A stretch of 64,000 bases of DNA. Source: Lottia gigantea. Its lineage: Eukaryota > Mollusca > Gastropoda > Lottiidae. The DNA is taken from positions 1,360,657-1,424,656 of the forward strand of contig NW_008708133.1 in assembly GCF_000327385.1 (NCBI RefSeq). The letters are read 5' to 3'. The position numbers and the translations under genes were made by a program. The stretch's first letter is position 1. Every line of letters starts with the position of its first letter. Shown piece by piece: positions 11,601-22,200 of this stretch. The notes beneath the pieces were generated by a model, which was not told where the DNA came from, did no database searches, and saw only the letters and a list, made by a program, of their open reading frames with translations.

Positions 11601-14154
11601 TATTATGGTGGTGTCTCGGCTTTAAATAAAACACATGTAGAAATGACCAATGGATTTTCCAATGCATTTTTTGGTTGGGGTGGCGAAGATGGTAACCATA
11701 GAGACAGGTTGGTCAAATTGTTTCATAATTCATAATATCATTGTCTTGTGTCTGTGATATGAGTCAAAATTCATTGTTAACCTGTACTATGTAGCACCCC
11801 ACATATCTATACATCATCAACTTTGAACTCGTAAGGGTAATTATGAGATATACTTAGTAATGATTGCCGAGCATTATTGATTGTACGAGTAATGTTGAAA
11901 GTTAAAATCAATATTTGGGAGATTAGAGTTTGTTTTGGCTGTACAAGTGATTCAAAGTCATGTAATGTATTTGATTATTTTTTTTTTCAGAATTCGTGCA
12001 AAAGGTTTAAAGACTGTTCGTTATCCATTGAGATATAGTAGATATGCAACACCTGGTCATAAACGAGATAAAACTAATCCAACTAATCCAGAGAGGTATT
12101 TCAGTTATTGATAATCATATTCTCCTGAGACTCAGTGACCACGTGGACATTCCAAATTTAACTAGAAAAATGTTAGAAACATATTTTATAAATCAACAGA
12201 GCTTTTAATGATAAAACTTACCTGTCAAAGATCAGAGAATGGCAATCAGTGTTAAAATGTGGCCATTTTATGCAACCAAGTCCTTACGTACATATATGTG
12301 AAAACTCAAATTAAGGGATGGTCAAACAACATTTTTGGGTGTTTTTGGGATGCCATTTGCCTAAAAAACAAACGGGCGTGGATTTTAACCCAAATTAAAA
12401 ATAAATTGAACGAAACAAGAATTATAGATCATTCTCTACATACAATCCTATATTAAACCTTTTTCCTGATAAATATTAAACGTGATCACACGCCAGGGCT
12501 TCTATAAGGGCTGATCCCGGCACGGATAGAGGTAGAAACTATGGATTTTCGACCTGGTTTTCGATGATCATTGATACAAGTCAGAGGACATGGAATCACG
12601 ATACCAGAAATTAATCAGAAAATTGTGTTATTCGAAATTTGTTCGTTGCCAAGAAATGTGATTTATTGAAAGTTTACTATAATCCTAACTATATAACCAC
12701 GATAAAACCAATATGATTAAAATTATTACAAAACATTCATTCTTTTCCTTACACATCGTTTGACATTGTATTTGAATTGTATTTATATATCATGTATTTG
12801 TATGATGTTATTTAAGAAATCTGATTCTAAAAGATCGCTTTAAAACTATTTTCTTTTAAAAAAAGATTTCAGATGATGCAGAATACTAAAGCTAGAATGG
12901 TGTATGACGGATTGAATAGTGTTGTTTATAATGTTACCGATATAACTTATTTAAAATTATACATAAATATCACCATCGTAATCGATAAAACTGCAGTGTT
13001 AAAAGTAAGTATATTGCTCAATACCCTTAAAACGGCCTATATACACGTATATTTTTTGCGTTTTTTGACGTGTTTCGAGTTGCATGGCTCCCTTGTAGAT
13101 TCGCCACTGTCACGGTAGACAGTTTGGGTTCACTCATGTTTTATAATTTACAAGATTCGTCCAAATGTGACAAGAATGGTGCCATCTTGATTGGTAACTA
13201 GAACTTGTGAACAGACGCATAGGTGACATTTTTATACGCCCACATGAATATGTCAACATTTCTTGTGAGCACTATAGAGACTACAGTTTTCATCTGATTT
13301 TGATAAAACTTGGTGTGATGCTTTAGATTGATAAGATCTCGGTCAAGTTCGAATTTGACATATTTTAGATGAACGGTTTTTGAGATATTGCCCTTGACTT
13401 TGTTAAAAAACGAGAAGCTACAGTTTTTAATTTTGATCAAACTTGGTATGATCATTGGAATTGATCAAATCTGACAAGTTCTAACTTGAGGCATTTTCGA
13501 TCGACGGTTTTTGAGTTATTGCCCTTGACTTTGTAAAACGCTTCCAAATTTGTTTGTGAGCACAAGCTACTGTTTTCAACCGATTTTGAGGAAACTTGGT
13601 GTGATCATTGGAATTGATAAGATCTCGGACAAGCTCTAACTTGACATATTTTTGATGACCGTTTTTTGAGTTATTGCCCTTGACTTTGTAAAATCACGTC
13701 AAAAGTTCTTTTTTGCCCTTGATTAGAGCTGTGTGATTTAATTATTTGTTGTATTTGGGTTATTGATATTGATTTTTAAAAATTTTGTGGAATTATTCAG
13801 CATGAATAACTGGCATATATATATATATATATATATGTAATTGAATTCAAACTAATAAAATTTCTTCAATATGAGAAAATTCGTACTTTGGTCACTAAAG
13901 ACTGTTTTATCATTTCTGACAGCTGCCAGTGGGCGTACGTTACCTTGCCTCGCAAGTTATCTTATATTTATATGGGCACATTTCCACAAAAGTTATTTGA
14001 AATTTTCACTTAAAATAACTTTTCGTTTTTCTAAGGGATGTAAAAATATTGAATATTTCAGAAAATTAATGAAACCAAAGTTGTAATTGAAAAAACTAAA
14101 GAAGAAGATAAAAAAGAAAACGACAGAAAAAGAGAAAGCCGAAGGGGGAGATAA
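8693..14154 (+). CDS. B4GALT-like: Beta-1,4-galactosyltransferase, 7 coding exons, 355 aa
   Basis: Golgi type II enzyme adding Gal (or GalNAc) from a UDP-sugar in beta-1,4 linkage to GlcNAc or Glc. Coding exons: 8693-8876, 9009-9244, 11093-11280, 11585-11707, 11991-12095, 12866-13004, 14062-14154, exactly 356 codons with stop. A hydrophobic anchor lies at ~2-16, then a short stem with N-glycosylation sites. CPKTSPYL (~54-61) opens the domain. KVAIVIAYRDRRKHL follows, then FNRGLLMNVG, the metal site HDVD (~171-174), GGVSAL and GWGGED (~233-238). DGLNS precedes the end. The residue equivalent to human B4GALT1 Tyr289 appears to be Tyr (YYGGV), favouring UDP-Gal. The usual third metal ligand Met seems to be Thr (TPGHKRDK). 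The last exon adds a highly charged tail. An acceptor directly before 8684 suggests an upstream non-coding or short coding exon. Confidence 0.93.
9630..10082. repeat. 27-bp minisatellite in B4GALT intron 2
   Basis: About 16 imperfect copies of the 27-bp unit TAACCAGACAGTAACATTCTAGTGAGC, with CAAG/CTAG variants. Because 27 is a multiple of three, a frame stays open across it on the minus strand (CLVSSLECY repeats). That is a by-product of the repeat rather than a gene. Confidence 0.9.
10084..10640 (+). mobile_element. Penelope-like retroelement fragments in B4GALT intron 2
   Basis: Two adjoining pieces of a Penelope-like element lie on the plus strand. The first (about 10130-10435) encodes part of the GIY-YIG endonuclease region: SCTVCHKQYIGET, later KSVAKHFNQSDHT and RENFWIDKLKTIQANGLN. 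The second (about 10490-10640) encodes the linker normally found before GIY-YIG: FPDIFQKDLVIAFKRNKNLN then DILVHGRLKP. The order is therefore the reverse of the canonical one, suggesting rearrangement or a partial tandem insertion. The copy is broken. Family assignment is from motifs only. Confidence 0.75.
13229..13964. repeat. Dispersed repeat family 1, copy B, in B4GALT intron 6
   Basis: Starts TTTTTATACGCCCACATGAA and ends GTGGGCGTACGTTACCTTGCC then GCAAGTTATCTTA. It has three internal units with TTGAGTTATTGCCCTTGACTT and GATTTTGATAAAACTTGGTG blocks. It is more diverged than copies A, C and D and lacks the CCGTCCGTC tract. An (AT)n stretch of about 28 bp lies at 13807-13836 inside it. Confidence 0.7.
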
Positions 14155-14720
14155 TAAAGTAAAAGAGAAACACAAGTCATTAGAAGCGATCAATACAACT
14201 AATTCCTAATCAACTAAATAGAACACAGAAGTGCACAAAAAAAAAAGATTTTTAAAAGTCTGGTGTTAATTTATGAATGGAATAAATGGTAAAATTGGAA
14301 CTAGTAGAAAGCATACCATGATTTAAAGCTGACACAAATGTGGGATTGAGTGAGAATCTTGTTTCACAAACAACTTATTTATATGTAATATTTATTGTTT
14401 ATAAAGTAAATATTTTTTTGGAATAAGTTCCAATATTTACACTTTGAAATGTAGAACATAGCATAAAAATCAATTCAAAATAACAAATTCATTTAAATAA
14501 TGATATTTAATTCAAATGAGCTACATTATACGCTTATTTCGGCTTCGACTCCGTTGACTACTGTTCCATTACTGGTCGTTACACTTGGCCAACTTTTATT
14601 TTATTGAGAACAAACGTGGCATTAAACTTTAAGCGTCATTTGCAACAGAACAGGTGTTGAAAGATGTCAACTCTTTTGACACAAAAATTAATACAGCCCG
14701 AATCCATGAAGACAAACACA
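14155..14720. other. Convergent 3' flanks of B4GALT and SLC7A
   Basis: AATAAA at about 14281-14286 lies ~130 bp after the B4GALT stop on the plus strand. AATAAAATAAAAG, on the minus strand around 14596-14608, lies ~115 bp after the SLC7A stop. The two genes end tail-to-tail only 566 bp apart, so their 3' UTRs could nearly meet. Confidence 0.5.
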
Positions 14721-17700
14721 TTACTGACTCTGGAAATCCTTTGATTTTAACACCTCGCCTCGTATACTAAACGTAAAATATATAATAAACCCTGCAAAAA
14801 AAACCATAATATCAAGGCTAAGGTGAACAGTTAGGTTTCAAGGTTTCATGCTAATTCTATTCATTTATTTCAACTCTATCACGAAGAAATTCCTCAGAAT
14901 GTAAGAAGAGGTACCATCTTCATAAAGGAAATGGTCTACCATCCTCTACCATGCTCTTTTGGCATTTGATAAGCTATGCATGGGCCCAACCACGTCAGCA
15001 CTTTTTCACTTGTTGGAAAATGATGATTCTACAAAATTCCGTATGCGATTGAACACCACATGGTATTTGATTGTGTTCAATGACATTTTTTTCTCATAGA
15101 AATAGAGTTTGATAGTATTAGAAATTACTGAATAATTCATAATAGATTTTTCCAGGTCGTATAGGCCTTCATTTATGACTGTATATCACTTATACCAAAG
15201 GATTGACAAAAAAAGATAATCTTGATAAGGCTTGGATAAAATTAAAATGTTAATATTAAATATCAATTTGAATAGGCTATAATATAATATAATGCCATAT
15301 CCTCTATGTACCCAAACACTCACCTATACACATCCAAATAGAAAAAATAATCCACGAATACAATGATAGTGATGATATAAAATAAATATTCATAAACGTA
15401 ACCAGTAAAGGCAGTACAGGCACCATTGGTACTCGAAAACTTTTATGTGATCTGTAAACAATTTTAGATTATTACAAACCGGAAGTAATTTTAGATTCAG
15501 TCGGTCACTCTCGGATCAAAAACTTTGATGGAATCCATAAGCAATATAAGATAATTAGAAATCAGTTTAAATATGTCTATGTATCACATCCGGATCGAAA
15601 ATAGATAGTAAGAAACTATATTAAGATTAATATGGAAAGTCACACTAAGATTGAAAAAATTGATGCGATCTGTAAATAATTTAAGATATTTAGAAAGCAG
15701 ATAAGTAATTTAGATTCAGTTGGAGAGTCACAACAAGAACAAAAAAAATTGATGTCATCTATTAATAATCATCGTAGAACAAATCGTTCTAAAAGCAATT
15801 TCATAAACTATCGAAACTCAACTTACATGGTCTGTGGTAATGTTGATAAAATAATCATAAACGTCAACAAAACAACAAAGAGAAAAGTTAATATTGTTAA
15901 TATCACAGCATTTGGAGACAGAACTCCGCGTATCAAAAGCACTATAAAAACACACAATGTCACCTGGATGCATAATATAACACTTAGCATAATAAACATT
16001 GAACATTTCAATTTATATACTTCCGGTAAACAATTTTTACATACACTCTGAATTTGATGAAAGACCTTTTTGTAATATCGTTTATGTTTGATCTCATTAA
16101 AACCTGTTGGTTTTAAGATTTTTTCGACGTCGATATCAGTAATATCAATGTTGTTGGAGTGTAATTCGTCACCTTCATTGACGTCAGTTAATGATTCTAG
16201 GGGTTCATAACCACTACTACTATACTTGTCATAACGTAATACTAGAACAGAAACAGCTACCAAAATATACGCAAGGAGTGTCCCTGAAAGAGATTTGTTT
16301 TAAAGTATGTACTGATGGCTTTAGAAGGTAGCATCGTGGTGACTTTATAGCATGAAAGAAATAGTATGACCACAGTGGTGAATAATTGATGACACTTAAA
16401 ATAATAATATTCTTCAAATAGGCCATCTGCAAACGATAACGTTATAACAGATTCAATTTACCTAATAATTATACTTATAATAAGATACTATTCCAGTTAT
16501 TATATTGAAAACTATAGTCAGTGATAATCCACTATGTATGGTGTATATATAAAATAAGCTTACGCTTAATCATATCAAGAACATACCCATTAAAACCGGT
16601 ACGAAATATATCAGTTTACACTTAATACTTAAAACCGACAATAACTATATTTTCGTTATCAAGAACATATCACTAAAACCCGAATGAAATATATCAGTTT
16701 ACACTTTTACAATAATTAAAACCGACAATAACTATTTTTTAGTTATCAAGAACATATCACTAAAACCGGTATGAAATATATCAGTTTACCGTAAATCATT
16801 TAAAAAACATACCCATTAAAACCAATTCTATCAGATAATTTAGATCAATAGTAACAGCTAACGATATAGATAATATACCAGTTAATAATGTTGCAGGTCG
16901 GGGTGTTTTGGTTTTCTGGCATATTTCTCCAAAATGGCTAAAATATAACAGAAATTTAAAATCATATTTAAATTTTTCTCATTCATTTCGTAATTTTAAT
17001 TAAACAATGTACTGTCACAACCTTTCTGCTTCTTTTCTTGTCTTATTGTACGAATAATAAGATACATCTGCTTGAGTCCATTCTTTGAAAATGTGCTATA
17101 AGCGAAAACCAGTTAAAACTACAATTATTTATCCAATATCCAATAACTATTTAAGGATTACCTTTCATTTCACAAACAGGATAAAAGCTCAAAATTACCT
17201 GTATATGAGTCCGTCTCTAGCCATAGCACAAAGAATTCTGGGTAACGGAAACATAGAACCAAATGCAGCAGCAAATAATCCACAAACTGCTCCAATTGAT
17301 ATAAAATATTTTGCGTAGTAATTGTTCTTTAACACAAAAACATCCATCATGGCGGTATTTTCTGGTAGTTGACTAGCCGGAACTATTAAGCTTAGACATA
17401 ATGATACTGATACATATATCAAAGTACATATAGTAATGGATAAAATCACAGATTTGGGTACGGATTTACTGGGATTCTTAGTTTCGCCACCTGCAGAAGC
17501 AATTCCATCAAAGCCAATGAAAGCAAAATAGGCTGTCGGTATCTCAGCTAGAACCTGAAAAAAAACGGACGATAGAGATAATTTATCCCATGAGACAATA
17601 TGCTCTCGAGATAACAGTAACATGTGAAAAAAGTTACTCGTGAATTTTGGTCTTCAGGATTGTGTGAGGTTTAAGGCATCAGAAGACCTACCTTAATTCC

Positions 17701-19270
17701 CCAAGTAGAAGATCGGTCAGTAGCAGTCCAATTTTCAATCTTACTATAATAGATACTGATACCAATAAAAAATATAAGAACTGACAAATTAATCAGATTG
17801 AGAATGTTGTTGATGGAAGCAGAAAGCTCGACGCCGCTAATCAAAACTATGGTCAATATCACACATATGACAACTGCCAGCACATCAAAATATTCCCGTC
17901 CTGTAATTCAAAATAGATTTTGTGTTATAAAGTTACTTTCGTGCCTTTGATTCTCTCACATTTTAAGAAATGGCATGACATTGAATCAAAAATATTAATC
18001 TTATATGCTTTGGATTATCGACAAGTTAAGGGCCAGAAATAAAATTCCACTTTTGGGAGCTGCTCCGACACACTTTTTGGTTGCTTGTGTTTGAGAATTT
18101 TCACCTTGTTAAAAGCCAAATTTCGTATTATTTGGGTATCTATTCAAAGTTGAACCATTTAGGAGTCCTTCGTCTTGATGGACTCCTTGTAGTTTGCTTG
18201 AAAAACTACATTGTCCCAATTGTCGGGCTGGGGTTTCTTCTGATCCGAACGCCGGGTTATCACGGCTAACTTACTCCATGACCAAAGCCTTGATATGATA
18301 ATTGAGAGACAAGTATTTCAAATAAGGACTTTAGAGATACTTATTTTTACAGTCGATGTATAGATAGATAAATTGATTTAAAAGAAGGGACATTTACCTC
18401 CTATTGATCCCCATGTAGATAAATAATCTTTTAAAACAAAATCAAACATTGAATCTATAGTAGTACTCAATACAACTGATGCCAATGCTGCTCCAATAAC
18501 ATATTCTGCTATCAACCCCCATGCTATAATAAAAGCAATCAGCTCTCCAACTGTTGTATAGCTGTAAATGTACGCCGACCCCGAAGTATTAGGGCAAACA
18601 GAAGCCAATTCTGCATAACAACTTCCTGGAAATTCAATTATACAATGTTAAATTGATTACACTCTCTGTTGACATTTTATGGGGAAAAAACATAATTTAC
18701 TTCATAATATTAACACATACATTAAGGGAAAGGATACAGTCACCATTCTATTTTCAACAAAGCGTGTGCCTCTTCAACACAGTATGTTACTGTGTTACAC
18801 AGTTTTAAACTATTATCATTCAGTGACATCAGAATTGTTTATCATGAACCCAATTATATAAAGTAACGACAGGTGTCAACACACTCGTTATATTAATCTG
18901 ATACAGCAGTTGAAATTAACTTTTAAAAGATCTGCTTGAATGCCTTATTTCGTAGCCAGAAAAATTATTTTCCCTTGCACCAAAAGTGGGATCTTAACTT
19001 GCCTGAAAGTAATGCTGCTATTCCACTCACTAAAAAGGCTATAATAGCACCTAGTCCCCCTGCTGTCATGGTTACCAGACCACAAGATAGATACATCCCA
19101 GTTCCACAACAACTCCCTACGCCCAATGAAACAAGATCTAATGTTGACAGACATTCTTTTAGATTCTGATCCTTATTTTCAGAGTATTCTGTGCCTGTAT
19201 CATTTAGGCCAGAGCAAATGGGTCGTCTTCTTGTAATTCGCCGACAAACGGCCGAGAAAACACCAACCAT
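14721..19270 (-). CDS. SLC7A-like: Cationic amino acid transporter (SLC7A family), 8 exons, 613 aa
   Basis: Multi-pass plasma-membrane permease of the CAT branch of SLC7, which carries Arg, Lys and ornithine in known members. Exons, 5' to 3': 19270-19003, 18625-18398, 17900-17692, 17554-17199, 16937-16813, 16283-15827, 15451-15324, 14791-14721, exactly 614 codons with stop. The first helix is LKECLSTLDLVSLGVGSCCG (CAT consensus LGVGS.xGxG). Then come CYAELA, TSGSAYIYSYTTVGEL, AYFAFIGFDGIASAGGETKN, GSMFPLPRILCAMARDGL, the MGGTLLAY core and C-terminal FRVPMVPVLPLL plus GFIIYF. Exon 1 ends in a GC donor (CAG|GCAAGT). The FLPFG-like loop normally before AYFAF is absent at the exon 3/4 border. Intron 3 just past the donor reads GLLMP then stop, so a missed mini-exon or loss is possible. 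Human CATs are ~620-660 aa. Confidence 0.93.
15440..15770. repeat. Imperfect tandem repeat overlapping SLC7A exon 7/intron 6
   Basis: Blocks similar to GATCTGTAAACAATTTTAGAT recur near 15449, 15667 and, weakly, 15530 and 15753. They alternate with AGTAATTTTAGATTCAGT blocks near 15483 and 15706. The block at 15449 covers the 3' splice site and first bases of exon 7 on the minus strand. Divergence is high, so unit borders are approximate. Confidence 0.4.
16566..16835. repeat. ~88-bp tandem repeat built on SLC7A exon 5 end and its donor
   Basis: Almost three units of ATCAAGAACATA[CC]C...AAAACCGG...ATATATCAGTTTAC lie in intron 5. The first unit contains ACATACCCATTAAAACC, a 17-base exact match to the end of exon 5 plus its 5' splice site at 16807-16823 (minus strand GGTTTTAATGG|GTATGT). 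The true exon end therefore forms the last, partial unit. Confidence 0.65.
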
Positions 19271-22200
19271 AACAATTTCTATTTAGCTTCAGCCATATCT
19301 GGTACATTGATTACCCTGAAATGTAAAAAAAAACCTTTTAAGGTCTCAACTGGATAGAAAACTGCCAAGGGTCGCCACTTAAAGGTACAAGTTCGCTATC
19401 TGTTTGACCAATCTATCGTATAAGTCTTCGAAACACGAATTGTTTAGCTATGCTAATCAGTAATAATGTTCACAGCTCAGCGTAGAAATCTGAGCCTTCA
19501 AATCCATTTGTGTACAGAGATGTAAAATTTGAAGTAATCACCATTTGTGTCCATGTGAATTTCGCATCTATCAATATTCCGAAGACTTTGTTACTCGATT
19601 TGAGAAGTGTAATTCCGTTACACTATTAAATGTATACTAGTTACTTTTTCACAATATAGATTGTGTTAACTAACTAAATAGACTAGGCATGACGCCCAAT
19701 AAAAATCCATCATCGATTTTTGATACATTTCTATTACTGTTTTTCATTTAAAATCAAATCTTGCAATGGTTGGTAGGTAACAGCTTGTCTGGACCATAAA
19801 AACAATATATATGTATAACTATTTGTATCATCTGTGGTCAAGGGTTCTCAGTGTTTTATAGTCTTGGTTGTTTGGTTAATATGTCCAAACATATTTTGGT
19901 CGTGGGTTCTAATTTCTAATCTAGGTCGGTGTTGTCTTCCAATCTGTAAATGGGTATGAATAATCCAGAGAAGATCAATGCCAGTGAGGTTTGACTATGG
20001 ATCAGTCAAGAAGACAAACCACTTGCAAACTTAAGTTATTATCAATTTAAAGGATTCGGTAATGGTCTCATTTATTCTATAAGTGATCCTTCAGGTCTGA
20101 GAAAAAGTCATAAATGTAAAGTGTTATAAGTTGTAGATATTAATTATAATATGTATATTTTATATTATTCTTTGTACTCTCAAACACGGACAGTTTGTGT
20201 AAATGTTTTGAATGAAATCGTCGTCGGATGTGCACGAGTTTACATCAAGAAAAGTCAACTTGTACCGATTCAAAACGATTTTGGGAGAGCTCTATCTGAA
20301 TTAAAGATGAATTCCCTTATTTTCATTTATGAAAATGAAAATGCTAATACTTATACAAATAGAAAGAAGAGGTGTTCTAATGACTTGGAAAATTACCAGT
20401 TTGTCTCACATGTCTATAATGAATTCATAATTATCTAAATTAGACGAGAATTACCAACAGAATGCCAATGAGTGACCGATCAAGAAAGGTCAAAAAGTCT
20501 TTTTCTTGCCCATCCAGACTGTACATACATGGACATATATGATTGGTAAAAGCTCTTAATATAATTATATGCAATAAGAACACAATGATATGATTAAGAA
20601 TACATGATAATTTATTAGAAACATCATTTATTCAAATATTTTGACACTAAAAAATAAGGAAACCCATCTTTAATGAATTAAAACGCCTCATAGAATTATA
20701 GAAAAGAATGTTCAGAATATGTTAAAAGACTAAGATAAAGCTTTTTCATTTTTTTTAAACACATACGTAGTTTAAGACTCATATCTAGTTCTGATGGGTC
20801 ACAAGCCATTGAAATGAATCAGCAGTCCAGCTGACGATGATGTTGGCTATGATTTAAATATATTAACCATATTCCAACCATTAGAGAAGAGCGGTGATCA
20901 TATGTTACTATGCTTCTCCCCGTTTTTCTTTTCAAAACGTTAAGATATGCATACATATCCAATTAATTAATAGATGATCAGCTGAGATAAATTTGAATTT
21001 GTCAAAAATTCAAACTTAACATTTTCTGTGTGAGTTCAGTCCAAAATTATGACAGTTTAATGACTCAAAAATAACAACAATTACGGCAAATGAGTTGAAA
21101 AGTTGAACTTGGCCGTCATAAACTTCATATTCTTCAATATTTTCGCTTCTAAATTACTTTGGTCATTGAATATATAAAATTTCTTGAACCAGAAGAAATC
21201 GAATGAAACACATTTTAAATAGCTTAACCTGACCAAAAAGGCAGCCATTTTTCCCAATAACCATCATTTATGATATTTTAGGTTTTTAAATGACTCGAGC
21301 TAACCAAAGTATTTTTCCCAGGATGCTTCAACTATTTCAATACAATTAACAAGGTTCCTGTAATCTAAAACTAGCTATGAACGGCATCAATATGACTCAA
21401 TAATAGACGCTTTATGTCTTCCCCTTCCCATGCCACAACTCGTCAACTTATCACAGAATCAGATGCATTCTGATAAAAGCTTCAAAGTACATCGCCCTGT
21501 TGCCAACGCCCTGTTTGACCATCTTCTGTAGTATGGCGGACTTCAAGATTTTGCCTGGGAAAGCTCCTTGAACACGCTTAACGCATCAGCTTATCTGAAT
21601 TTTCTGCAGACAGTGAACCTTCATCACTTTATTTGTAGAGTGCAACAAGATGAGTGTCCGATTTCGTCTGTCATCATCTGGTGCGTTGTAATATTGGTCT
21701 TATCAGCTTCATGTGGCTCCATAGAGGAGTTAGGGAATGGCACACCAATATGACTGAGAAAATCAAAGCGTTCAGTGCTGCACCAACAAGGATATGCCAC
21801 CACTCTTGCAATAGCCTTGTCTGTCATCATGTGTACCACCATATTCATAGATTACTTCCAAGACCCAAGAGGTGCCTAATGATCCCTACTCATTCTTTGC
21901 GAAAGCCCTTAAGACTAAATACTATATCATTCAAAACACTTCTTGTGGGCTAAGTCTCGGTGATTTACGCATTATTTGTTCAAAGGTGATAATAAAGTCG
22001 TTACCATGATGTACTATCTATGTTAACCACTTTCTGGTATACCAGTGTCGCCATACCGCCACCCTCTTCTTTTCGATAATGCATAGGAATTTATCCACCG
22101 TGGATATAGATGCGACCTGGGGATAGGTTGGTCGGTCTTGGTGCCAATGCAATATATGTATTTTTACCATTCAGGGTATGGATTTTGTGATCTAAATTGT

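Noticed and set aside
15749-16051. 100-codon plus-strand frame
   Set aside because: Antisense shadow of SLC7A exon 6.
21624-21848. Minus-strand frame with a faint integrase-like look (RFDFLSHIGVP)
   Set aside because: Too short and without catalytic motifs or neighbouring retroelement parts. Not supportable as an element.
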